From Streptomyces tibetensis (GTDB taxonomy: Bacteria > Actinomycetota > Actinomycetes > Streptomycetales > Streptomycetaceae), in assembly GCF_007655005.1 (NCBI RefSeq), contig NZ_SZVW01000016.1:1-64000 (forward strand): a stretch of 64,000 bases of DNA, in the 5' to 3' direction. Numbering within the stretch: the stretch's first letter is position 1; every line of letters begins with the position of its first letter. Both the position numbers and the translations under genes were made by a program. The notes under the pieces were generated by a model. That model saw nothing but the letters and a program-made list of their open reading frames with translations. It made no database searches and had not been told where the DNA came from. Of this stretch, positions 23,057-31,290 are shown piece after piece.

Positions 23057-24016
23057 ATGGCAAGGGCCGGGGCCGGCACGGACGAGATAGCCGGCGAGCA
23101 ACGCCAACTGATCAATGTCGCCTACCGGTTGCTCGGCTCGGTCACCGAGGCCGAGGACGCCGTGCAGGACGCCTACGCACGCTGGTACGCGCTGCCGCGA
23201 AGCCGACGGGAGGAGATCATCTCCCCCGGCGCCTGGCTGACGACGGTGACCAGCCGCATCTGCCTGGACGTGCTCGGCTCCGCGCGGGCCCGCCGTGAAC
23301 GCTATGTCGGCGCGTGGCTGCCCGAGCCGCTGCCGGACCGCACCGAGTGGGGCCCCGCGGACGGCTCCGGCCCCACCGGCGCCGCGGATCCCGCGGACCA
23401 GATCGTCCTGGACGAGTCGGTGACCGTGGCCTTCCTCGTCGTCCTGGAGTCGATGACGCCCGCCGAGCGGGTGGCGTTCGTCCTGCACGACGTCTTCCGC
23501 TACCCGTTCGCCGAGATCGCCGACGTTCTCGGCCGCACTCCCGCGGCATGCAAGCAACTTGCCGCCTCCGCCCGGCGGCGGGTGAGCGCCGCCCGTTCCC
23601 AGGAGAGGGCGACCGGCCAGGCCGACGTGGTGCGGCACGTCAAGGAAGCATGGGAGAGCAAGGACATCGCCGCCCTGGTCCGTATCCTCGACCCGGCCGC
23701 CGTGATGACCGCCGACGGCGGCGGCATGGCCGGCGCCGCGCGGCGCCCGGTCGAGGGCGGCACGCGCATCGCGCAGTACATGGTCGCCATCGCCGACAAG
23801 GCGCCCGGACTCGAACTCCTGGAGCGGTCGGTCAACGGCAGGCCGGGTTTGGTGGCCCAGCGGGCCGGCGTCGTCATGACCGTGGCCTCGTTCGACGTCT
23901 CCGCAGGGCGCGTCACCGGAATCTGGGCCGTCCGCAACCCTGAGAAGCTACGGCCTTGGCGGCGGGGCGGCCAGATCCAAGAGGGTGGAACATCGGTGAC
24001 GCCGGACCTGAGCTGA
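23057..24016 (+). CDS. ECF41-type sigma factor (SigJ-like) with SnoaL-like C-terminal domain
   Basis: A 319-residue sigma factor. Region 2 (QRQLINVAYRLLGSVTEAEDAVQDAY) and region 4 (SMTPAERVAFVLHDVFRYPFAEIADVLGRTPAACKQL) are followed by a roughly 110-residue SnoaL-like extension. ECF41 hallmarks are present: WLPEPL in the linker, DGGG in the extension (near residue 220) and NPEKL at the end. In this group the C-terminal domain modulates sigma activity instead of an anti-sigma factor. ATG at 23057 begins near the conserved region; the upstream purine-rich stretch is 10 bases off. The small divergent membrane gene (22555-22956) is the likely target. The signal is unknown. Confidence 0.9.
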   Translation: MARAGAGTDEIAGEQRQLINVAYRLLGSVTEAEDAVQDAYARWYALPRSRREEIISPGAWLTTVTSRICLDVLGSARARRERYVGAWLPEPLPDRTEWGPADGSGPTGAADPADQIVLDESVTVAFLVVLESMTPAERVAFVLHDVFRYPFAEIADVLGRTPAACKQLAASARRRVSAARSQERATGQADVVRHVKEAWESKDIAALVRILDPAAVMTADGGGMAGAARRPVEGGTRIAQYMVAIADKAPGLELLERSVNGRPGLVAQRAGVVMTVASFDVSAGRVTGIWAVRNPEKLRPWRRGGQIQEGGTSVTPDLS

Positions 24017-24267
24017 GACGCCGGCGGTCGGGCAGCCCGCCGCGCCGTGCGCCCGGTGATGGTCTGCGCCGAATGCTCCGGCCCCCGATCGTTGTCGAGC
24101 GCTCGATCGTGCTGCTGAGCTCGCGAGCCCGGCGTCCCTGAGCCTCAAGCCGGTCGCCTGAGCCCGCCGACCTGCCAGGACGCCTCCCTCTGCCCTCGCC
24201 GGGCACCCGGCCGTCCCGGTCCGGACCGGCGGGCGAAGTGCCCGAGAGCCCAAGCCCGGAAGAGGCC

Positions 24268-24339
24268 GACTTCGCGCGAAGTCTTGACGCGGCGCGCGCG
24301 ACTGCGTAGATATGTCTGCGCAGTCATGACAGCGCAGTC
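24268..24339 (+). promoter_or_regulatory. Promoter with LacI-type operators
   Basis: GACTTCGCGCGAAGTC at 24268-24283 is a perfect 16-bp palindrome. It abuts a strong promoter, TTGACG (24284-24289), a 17-base spacer and TAGATA (24307-24312). GACTGCG at 24300-24306 and CGCAGTC at 24319-24325 form a second dyad around the -10 box, and CGCAGTC recurs at 24333-24339. Transcription should start near 24319, giving a leader of about 90 bases before the LacI-family gene. The layout suggests autoregulation. Confidence 0.7.
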
Positions 24340-24407
24340 GCCCGGCGGCACCGGCGGGCGACCGAGGCCGTCCACACGATCCGATCCACCGCACACCGGG
24401 AGACGCC

Positions 24408-25517
24408 ATGACGCGAGCAAGAGGGCGGGACGGCGGTCCCGCCGCGCCGCGAGGCGTCGACGTGGCCCGAGCCGCGGGTGTTTCCCAGAAGACGGTGTCA
24501 CGGGTCCTCAACGGCGAGCGATACGTCTCGGTGGACGTGCGCCGCCGCGTCCTGGAGGCGGCCGACCGGCTCGGCTACCGGCTGAACACCGCGGCACGGG
24601 CCCTCGCCTCGGGGCGCTCCCGGACCATCGGCGTGGTGGCGCTGGGGACCGCCCTGTACGGCCCTGCCTCGCTGCTCCTCGGTGTAGAGCGGGCGGCGCG
24701 GGACGCCGGATACGCGTTGAGCGTGGTCAACACCCTCGAAGGCGACCAGGGCGGTGTCGGTGGCGCCGTGCAGTCACTCCTGGAGCGGGGCGTGGACGGC
24801 ATCGTCGTGTCGGAGCCCATCGACGAGGACGCCGATCCGCTCGCGTCGGAGGTTCCGGTGCTCGTCCTCGGGGCGCCGGCCGGCACCCGCACGGGGGAGC
24901 GGACCATCGCCGCGGGGGTCGACTCCGAGGCGCTGGCCAGGGCCGCCACCGAACACCTGCTGGACCTGGGACACCCGACGGTCCATCATCTCGCGGGCCC
25001 CGAGCGGTGGTTCGCCGCCCGGGACCGGCTGGCGGGCTGGCGGCAGGCGCTCGCGGCGCGTGGCCGTGAGCAGCCCCCGGTCGCCGAGGGCGACTGGTCC
25101 GCCGCGTCCGGGTACGCGGCAGGACGCCGGCTGGCCGCCAGGAACGACCTCACGGCGGTGTTCGCCGCCAATGACGACATGGCCGTCGGCCTGATCAGCG
25201 CCCTGACCGACGCCGGGCTGCGGGTGCCCCAGGACGTCAGCGTGGTCGGCTTCGACGACATCCCGCTCGCCGCCTACGTCCGCCCGCCGCTGACGACGGT
25301 GCGCCAGCCGTTCGACGCGGTGGCCGACGAGGGGCTGCGGCTGCTCGTCCACGCCATCGAGAACCCGCAGGCGGAGCTGCCGACGGCGCAGGGGCAACCC
25401 GTCGAGCTCGTCGTCCGTTCCTCCACCGCGCCGCCACCGGCCCGGGCGGACTCGGGTCCGCTACGACATACCGTGCGGCCCCTGGCCGGCGAGGTCCACG
25501 CCCCTCCGGCCGCCTGA
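24408..25517 (+). CDS. LacI-family transcriptional regulator
   Basis: A 369-residue repressor. The helix-turn-helix VARAAGVSQKTVSRVLNGERYVS and hinge RLGYRLNTAARALASGRS occupy residues about 18-72, followed by the periplasmic-binding-like effector domain with DIPLAAYVRPPLTTVRQP near residue 285. ATG at 24408 has GGGAG 5 bases upstream. It precedes, in the same direction, an ABC sugar importer and GH42 enzyme, so it most likely senses a galacto- or arabino-oligosaccharide and controls that operon together with its own palindrome-containing promoter. The C-terminal 30 residues are a Pro/Ala-rich tail. The actual inducer is not known. Confidence 0.92.
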   Translation: MTRARGRDGGPAAPRGVDVARAAGVSQKTVSRVLNGERYVSVDVRRRVLEAADRLGYRLNTAARALASGRSRTIGVVALGTALYGPASLLLGVERAARDAGYALSVVNTLEGDQGGVGGAVQSLLERGVDGIVVSEPIDEDADPLASEVPVLVLGAPAGTRTGERTIAAGVDSEALARAATEHLLDLGHPTVHHLAGPERWFAARDRLAGWRQALAARGREQPPVAEGDWSAASGYAAGRRLAARNDLTAVFAANDDMAVGLISALTDAGLRVPQDVSVVGFDDIPLAAYVRPPLTTVRQPFDAVADEGLRLLVHAIENPQAELPTAQGQPVELVVRSSTAPPPARADSGPLRHTVRPLAGEVHAPPAA

Positions 25518-25830
25518 CGGGACGTCACGCCCCCGTCCTCGCACGCGGGGAGCACGAGGGCACCACGACGTGACCGGACATCCGCCAGCACCGTCCCGGT
25601 CCCGCACTTTTCACCCGTACCAGCCCCACCACCGGCGGTCGTCCGACCGGTCCAGGGCCCGGCCCACTCCGGGCCACCCACCTCGCCCCACCTCGCAGGA
25701 CCCGTTTCCCGGCTCGGCCACCCCGACGTCCGCGGTCACCGGTTCACACGCTTCGTACACCTCGCTTTCCCCGGGCATGCCGCTGCCGGCCTCTGCCTTC
25801 CCTCTTCCTTCGCCTCGGCGGGAGTCCAGC
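25518..25830. other. Gene-free leader of the first sugar importer operon
   Basis: No gene is supported. An open frame continues upstream from the binding-protein start, but its residues are Pro/Ser/His-rich and signal-peptide features begin only at 25831. No palindrome as clear as that at 24268 was found, so the importer may be read through from the regulator promoter or have a separate weak promoter here. Confidence 0.45.
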
Positions 25831-27219
25831 ATGTCCAGAACCTCCATCCCCTCGCCCGCACTGAGCCGCCGGGTCTTCCTCACCGCCACCGGAGCGGTGT
25901 CTCTCGGCGCGGCCCTGTCCGCCTGCGGCAGCGGTGACAACTCGGGCGGCTCGTCCGCCGCGGCCAAGCCGGTCAGTCAGTCCGACATCGACAAGGCCAT
26001 GCGGACGCCGACCGAGCTGACGTTCTGGAGCTGGGTCCCGAACCTTCAGAAGGAGGTCGCCCTCTTCGAGGCGAAGTACCCCGCGATCAAGGTCAAGGTG
26101 GTCAACGCCGGTCAGGGGATCAGGCACTACACCAAGCTGCGCACCGCGCTCAAGGCCGGCAGCGGAGCCCCGGACCTGGCGCAGATCGAGTACCAGGCGA
26201 TCCCGACGTTCACGATCACCGACAGCCTGCTGGACCTGGGCCCGCACGGCGCCTCGGCCCTCAAGGGGAAGTTCGTCGACTGGACGTGGGGGCAGGTCAG
26301 CGGCCCGAAGGGGGAGGTCTGGGCGATACCGCAGGACACCGGCCCGATGGGCATGCTGTACCGCAAGGACATCTTCGACCGGCACGGCATCCAGGTTCCC
26401 AAGACCTGGGACGACTTCGCCGCCGCGGCCCGCAAGCTGCACAAGGCCGACCCGGACGTCTACCTGACCAACTTCGCGGCCAACGAACCCGCCGCCTGGC
26501 ACGGCCTGTTGTGGCAGGCGGGTGCCGGCCCCTACGGCGTCTCCGGCAAGAGCGACCTCTCCATCAGCGTCGACGACGCGGTCTCCAAGAAGCTCGGCAC
26601 GTACTGGGGCGGGCTCGCCAAGGATGGCGTCATCAGCACCGACCCCGACTTCACCGACGGCTGGTACGCGGGATTCAACAAGGGCAAGTACGCCACCTGG
26701 CTCACCGCGGCCTGGGGGCCGGCCTTCCTGTCCGGCTCGGCCAAGTCCACCGCCGGCAAGTGGCGCGCGGCCCCACTGCCCCAGTGGGACGCGTCCAAGC
26801 CGGCCTCCGGCAACTGGGGCGGCTCGACCACGGCCGTCCTGCGATCCACCAAGAACGCCATCGCCGCCGCGCAGTTCGCCCAGTTCCTCAACAGCGACCC
26901 CGCCAGCGCGAAGCTCTTCGCCACCCAGCAGTCCTTCTTCCCGGCCACCAAGGCCCTGCTCACCGACCCCTCCTTCACCGGCGACGCCGCCCCCTTCTAC
27001 GGCGGTCAGAAGGTCAACGAGCTCTTCGCCGCCATCGGCGACACGGTCGACCCCGCCTTCCAGTGGCCGCCCTTCTACGACCAGGCGGCGACCGACTGGA
27101 TCGAGACCGTCGGCAAGTCCCTCGCCGACAAGACCGACACGGGCGCCGCGCTCGGCGCGTGGCAGACGCGCCTGACCACATATGCCAAGAAGCAGGGCTT
27201 CACCGTCAAGGGAACGTGA
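25831..27219 (+). CDS. Sugar-binding lipoprotein of CUT1-type ABC importer
   Basis: A 462-residue extracellular solute-binding protein (family 1). The N-terminus has a twin-arginine motif SRRVFLTATG and a lipobox LSAC at about residues 28-31, so it is a membrane-anchored lipoprotein. The mature protein has aromatic-rich sugar-pocket segments (LTFWSWVPN, WLTAAWGPAFL, WPPFYDQAATDW). ATG at 25831 has GGGAG 8 bases upstream. It starts the operon binding protein, permease, permease, GH42, sialidase-fold enzyme, with one base separating it from the first permease. A clear paralogue is at 47796. The ligand is probably a galactan or arabinan oligosaccharide, judged from the enzymes in the operon. Confidence 0.92.
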   Translation: MSRTSIPSPALSRRVFLTATGAVSLGAALSACGSGDNSGGSSAAAKPVSQSDIDKAMRTPTELTFWSWVPNLQKEVALFEAKYPAIKVKVVNAGQGIRHYTKLRTALKAGSGAPDLAQIEYQAIPTFTITDSLLDLGPHGASALKGKFVDWTWGQVSGPKGEVWAIPQDTGPMGMLYRKDIFDRHGIQVPKTWDDFAAAARKLHKADPDVYLTNFAANEPAAWHGLLWQAGAGPYGVSGKSDLSISVDDAVSKKLGTYWGGLAKDGVISTDPDFTDGWYAGFNKGKYATWLTAAWGPAFLSGSAKSTAGKWRAAPLPQWDASKPASGNWGGSTTAVLRSTKNAIAAAQFAQFLNSDPASAKLFATQQSFFPATKALLTDPSFTGDAAPFYGGQKVNELFAAIGDTVDPAFQWPPFYDQAATDWIETVGKSLADKTDTGAALGAWQTRLTTYAKKQGFTVKGT

Positions 27220-27220
27220 C

Positions 27221-28138
27221 ATGACCGCCGCCACCGCACCCCCCGCCCCCGGCCGGAAGGGAGCCGGCCCGCGTCGCCGCAGCGTCGCCGGCCCCCTGTT
27301 CGTCGCCCCGTTCCTCATCCTCTTCCTGCTGCTCTTCCTCACCCCGCTCGGCTACGCCGCCTACCTGAGCCTCTTCCAGGAACGCCTCGTCGGCGGAACG
27401 GTGTTCGTCGGTCTGGACAACTACGTCACCGCCCTGACCGACCCCCTGCTCCTGAGCGGTGTCGGCCGCGTGGCCCTGTTCTTCCTCATCCAGGTCCCGC
27501 TGATGCTGGCGCTCGCGCTGGGGTTCGCCCTCGCCCTGGACAGCGGACTGCTGCGGCTGGCGCGAGTGATCCGGCTGGGCATCTTCGTGCCGTACGCCGT
27601 CCCGAGCGTCGTCGCGGCCCTCATGTGGGGCTATCTGTACGGGCCGGACTTCGGCCCGTTCGCCCAGCTGAGCCGCGAAATCGGCATCCCGGCACCGAAC
27701 TTCCTCAGCGACGGATGGATGCTCAGCAGCCTCGCCAACGTCGTCACCTGGGAGTTCGTCGGCTACAACATGATCATCCTGTATGCCGCCCTGCGTACCA
27801 TCCCGCACGAGCTGTACGAGGCGGCCGCGATGGACGGCGCCGGCCCCTGGCGCATCGCGAGGTCGATCAAGCTCCCCGCACTGAAACCCGCCCTGTTGCT
27901 GACCCTGCTGTTCTCCGTGATCGGCAGCTTCCAGCTCTTCAACGAGCCGAACCTGCTGATGAAGATCGCGCCCGACGTCATCAGCAGCTCCTACACCGCC
28001 AATCTCTACGCCTACTCCCTCGCCTTCACCGGCCAGCAGGTCAACTACGCGGCCACGGTCTCCTTCCTCCTCGGCCTGGTCATCGTCATCGCCTCCTACG
28101 GCGTCCTGCTCACGGCGAACCGCAGGAGGACCCCGTGA
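27221..28138 (+). CDS. Sugar ABC importer permease, MalF-like
   Basis: A 305-residue inner-membrane subunit. A hydrophobic span lies at about residues 24-48 and five more follow; the EAA loop reads ELYEAAAMDGAGPWRIARSIKLP near residue 203, the docking site for a MalK/MsiK-type ATPase. ATG at 27221 is one base after the binding-protein stop, with AAGGGA upstream. Its stop overlaps the next permease by 4 bp. The paralogue at 49251 has the same organisation. No ATPase gene is present in this operon. Confidence 0.92.
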   Translation: MTAATAPPAPGRKGAGPRRRSVAGPLFVAPFLILFLLLFLTPLGYAAYLSLFQERLVGGTVFVGLDNYVTALTDPLLLSGVGRVALFFLIQVPLMLALALGFALALDSGLLRLARVIRLGIFVPYAVPSVVAALMWGYLYGPDFGPFAQLSREIGIPAPNFLSDGWMLSSLANVVTWEFVGYNMIILYAALRTIPHELYEAAAMDGAGPWRIARSIKLPALKPALLLTLLFSVIGSFQLFNEPNLLMKIAPDVISSSYTANLYAYSLAFTGQQVNYAATVSFLLGLVIVIASYGVLLTANRRRTP

Positions 28139-29073
28139 CCATGACCACTCCCGCGGACACCACCGCCGCTCGCCGAACCGAGCGGAAGCACACTCCGGCG
28201 CCGCCACCGCGTCGCCGGTCCAGGTCCCGCCGCAGCACCCCGCTGACGATCGCCATGCTGGCGGCGCTCGCCTACTTCCTGCTGCCGCTGCTGTGGCTGC
28301 TCGTCGCCTCCACCAAGAACACCCAGGACCTGTTCGACAGCTTCGGCCTGTGGTTCTCGCACGCACCACAGCTGCTGACCAACGTCCGGGCCACCTTCGC
28401 CCAGGACGGCGGCGTCTTCGCGCACTGGCTGCTCAACACCGCCCTCTACGCGGGGGTCAGCGCGGTCGGCGCGGCCCTGCTGGCGGCCGCCGCCGGGTAC
28501 GGATTCGCCAAGTTCCGCTTCCGTGGGGACCGTCTGGCCTTCAACCTGGTCCTCGGCGCCATCATGGTCCCGGCCACCGCCCTGGCGATCCCGACCTACC
28601 TGCTCTTCGCCAACGTCGGCCTGGTCAACACCCCGTGGGCCGTCATCCTCCCCTCCCTCGTCAACCCCTTCGGCCTGTATCTGATGCGCGTCTACGCCGC
28701 CGACGCCGTCCCGGACAGCCTCCTGGAAGCGGCCCGCATCGACGGGGCCGGCGAGGCGCGGATCTTCTTCGGGATCGTGCTGCGCCTGCTGGCCCCCGGC
28801 CTGGTGACCGTCCTGCTCTTCACCCTCGTGGCGACCTGGAACAACTACTTCCTGCCGCTGATCATGCTCAACAACCCGAACCTGTACCCCATCACGGTCG
28901 GGCTGTCCTCCTGGGCGGAGCAGGCACAGAACGGTGGCGCGGGCGCCAGCAGCGACATGCTCCCCCTCGTCGTGACCGGTTCCCTGATCTCGATCGTGCC
29001 GCTCGTCGCGGCCTTCCTGCTGCTCCAGCGCTACTGGCAGAGCGGCCTGGCCGCAGGCAGCGTCAAGCAGTAG
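28135..29073 (+). CDS. Sugar ABC importer permease, MalG-like
   Basis: A 312-residue inner-membrane subunit. An Arg-rich cytoplasmic N-terminus precedes a first span (LTIAMLAALAYFLLPLLWLLV); the EAA loop is SLLEAARIDGAGEARIFFGIV near residue 200, and the C-terminal LLLQRYWQSGLAAGSVK is typical of the family. The GTG at 28135 has GGAGG 5 bases upstream and gives a GTGA overlap with the preceding stop; an ATG two codons later is the alternative. Pairs with the MalF-like subunit. Paralogue at 50231. Confidence 0.92.
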   Translation: MTMTTPADTTAARRTERKHTPAPPPRRRSRSRRSTPLTIAMLAALAYFLLPLLWLLVASTKNTQDLFDSFGLWFSHAPQLLTNVRATFAQDGGVFAHWLLNTALYAGVSAVGAALLAAAAGYGFAKFRFRGDRLAFNLVLGAIMVPATALAIPTYLLFANVGLVNTPWAVILPSLVNPFGLYLMRVYAADAVPDSLLEAARIDGAGEARIFFGIVLRLLAPGLVTVLLFTLVATWNNYFLPLIMLNNPNLYPITVGLSSWAEQAQNGGAGASSDMLPLVVTGSLISIVPLVAAFLLLQRYWQSGLAAGSVKQ

Positions 29074-29121
29074 GGCGCGCGCAGTCCCCATACCCCCTTC
29101 TTGTTCACGGAGGTTCCTCCC

Positions 29122-31290
29122 ATGGCGGATCTGCCCGCCCGCGTTCTGTTCGGTGCCGCGTACTACCACGAGTACACGCCCTCCTACGACCCCGTCCTGC
29201 GGCCCGAGGAACGGCTGAAGACCGATCTCGACCTGATGGCCGAGGCGCACTTCAGCGTCATCCGGGTGGGGGAGTCGGTCTGGTCGACCTGGGAACCGGA
29301 GAACGGCCGCTTCGACCTCGACTGGCTGCAGCCGGTTCTCGACGGCGCCCACGAACGCGGCATCTCCGTCATCCTCGGCACACCCACCTACGCGGTGCCG
29401 CCGTGGCTGGCCCGGCAGTACCCCGAGATCACGGGGGAGCGGCGCACCGGTGAGCGCATCGGCTGGGGCGCTCGCCAGGAGGCCGACTTCACCCACCCGG
29501 CCTTCCGCTTCTTCGCCGAGCGCGTCATCCGCAAGATCGTCGCCCGGTACGCGGACCACCCGGCCGTCATCGGCTGGCAGGTGGACAACGAGCCGGGTCT
29601 GCACCTCTTCCACAACCACGGCGTCTTCCAGCGCTTCACCGACCATCTGCGGGAGAAGTACGGGGACGTCGAGACCCTCAACCGGGAGTGGGGCCTGGTC
29701 TACTGGTCCCACCGCCTGTCCACCTGGGCCGACCTGTGGACCCCGGACGGCAACGAACAGCCCCAGTACGACGTCGCCTGGCGGGAGTTCCAGGCCCGCC
29801 AGGTCACCGAGTTCATCGGCTGGCAGGCGGACATCGTGCGTGAGTACGCCCTCGCCGGCCAGTTCGTCACCACCTGCATCTCCTACACCCGGCAGGGCGT
29901 CGCGGACGACGAGCTGTCCGCACGGCTCGACGTCGCCTCCGGCAACCCGTACTACGACATGCAGGACGGTCTGCTGCTGCCCGACCCCACGCCCGACGAG
30001 CACGAGCAGATCTGGAAGACCACCGGCGTCTGGTCGATGTACCAGACCGCGGACTGGATGTTCTCCTCCCGACAGGAGCCCTTCCTGGTCACCGAGACCA
30101 ACGCCAACTCCATCGGCTTCTGCTGGGACAACCGGCCCGGCTATGACGGGCAGTGGCGCCAGGCCGCCTGGGCGCACGTGGCGCGCGGCGCGCGGATGAT
30201 CGAGTACTGGCAGTGGCAGACGCTGCGCTTCGGCGCCGAGACGTACTGGGGCGGAGTCCTGCCGCACACCGGGCAGCCCGGCCGGACGTACGCCGAGATC
30301 GCCCGGCTGGGCGCCGAGTTCGACCGGGCCGGCTCGCTCGTCGTGGACCTCGAACCGGACGCCGACATCACCGTCGTCTACTCCACGCCCAGTAAGTGGC
30401 TGATGCAGAAGTACCCGCCGCTGGCGAACGCCGCCGGCGAACCGGACCCGGCCGCCTATCACCGCATCCTCGACCCCTTCTACCGCGGTGCCTTCGAGGC
30501 CGACCGCCAGGTCCGCATCGTGCACGCCCGCCAGCTGCACGACCCTCGCGGCGAGAACGCGGGCCCGACCGCCGAGGAGGCCGTGCTCCGCCACCCGGTC
30601 CTGGTCGTCCCGGCGCTCTACATCGCCCCCGACGAGCTGCTCGACTGGCTCGCCGCCTACGCCCACGCGGGCGGCCACCTGGTCCTCGGCCCCCGCACGG
30701 GCTACGCCGATCACGAGGCCCGGGCCCGGCACGAGGCGGCACCCGGACGTCTCACCGAGGCCGCGGGGGTGGCGTACGACGAGTTCAGCAACCTCACGCG
30801 TGCCGTCCCGGTGCGGGCGGCGGCCGGTAGCCCCCTGGAGGTGCCGGAGGAGGCCACGGCGACCCACTGGGTGGACGGCCTGACCGTCACCGACGCCGAC
30901 GTCCTCGGCGAGTACGACCACCCGCACTTCGGACGCTGGCCCGCGCTCACCACCCGCCGCCACGGAGCCGGCCGCGTCACCCACGTCGGCACGGTCCCGG
31001 GCCGTGGTCTCGCCCGGGCGCTCGCCACCTGGCTCGCGCCGCAGCCGCGCAGCGGCTGGCGCGACCTCCCCGCGTCCGTCACCGTCACCACCGGCACGGC
31101 CGCCGACGGCCGCCGCGTCCACGTCGTCCACAACTGGAGCTTCGAGCCGGCCCGGGTGGGAGCACCGGTGGAGTTGACCGACGTGCTGGACGGCGGGGCG
31201 CTCCCGGCCGGCACGTCCGTCTCACTCGGCGCGTGGGACGTGCGCGTCTTCGTCGCAGCAACCGATGAGAAGGAGGCACACCACCGATGA
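29122..31290 (+). CDS. GH42 beta-galactosidase
   Basis: A 722-residue intracellular glycosidase without signal peptide. The (beta/alpha)8 domain holds the acid/base in WQVDNEPG (Glu157) and the nucleophile in LVTETNA (Glu325), both intact. A trimerisation Rossmann-like domain follows from about 400, and a small beta domain ends the protein. The start FGAAYYHEYTP and IRVGESVWSTWEPENG are characteristic of GH42. ATG at 29122 has GGAGG 8 bases upstream. It cleaves terminal beta-galactosides from imported oligosaccharides. It follows the importer by 48 bases, and its stop overlaps the next gene (ATGA). In plant biomass, galactan and arabinogalactan side chains are the natural targets. Confidence 0.93.
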   Translation: MADLPARVLFGAAYYHEYTPSYDPVLRPEERLKTDLDLMAEAHFSVIRVGESVWSTWEPENGRFDLDWLQPVLDGAHERGISVILGTPTYAVPPWLARQYPEITGERRTGERIGWGARQEADFTHPAFRFFAERVIRKIVARYADHPAVIGWQVDNEPGLHLFHNHGVFQRFTDHLREKYGDVETLNREWGLVYWSHRLSTWADLWTPDGNEQPQYDVAWREFQARQVTEFIGWQADIVREYALAGQFVTTCISYTRQGVADDELSARLDVASGNPYYDMQDGLLLPDPTPDEHEQIWKTTGVWSMYQTADWMFSSRQEPFLVTETNANSIGFCWDNRPGYDGQWRQAAWAHVARGARMIEYWQWQTLRFGAETYWGGVLPHTGQPGRTYAEIARLGAEFDRAGSLVVDLEPDADITVVYSTPSKWLMQKYPPLANAAGEPDPAAYHRILDPFYRGAFEADRQVRIVHARQLHDPRGENAGPTAEEAVLRHPVLVVPALYIAPDELLDWLAAYAHAGGHLVLGPRTGYADHEARARHEAAPGRLTEAAGVAYDEFSNLTRAVPVRAAAGSPLEVPEEATATHWVDGLTVTDADVLGEYDHPHFGRWPALTTRRHGAGRVTHVGTVPGRGLARALATWLAPQPRSGWRDLPASVTVTTGTAADGRRVHVVHNWSFEPARVGAPVELTDVLDGGALPAGTSVSLGAWDVRVFVAATDEKEAHHR

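Noticed and set aside
28096..31131. A 1011-codon open frame on the minus strand
   Set aside because: It is antisense to the permease and GH42 genes, which have intact catalytic motifs; the translation has no recognisable domain.
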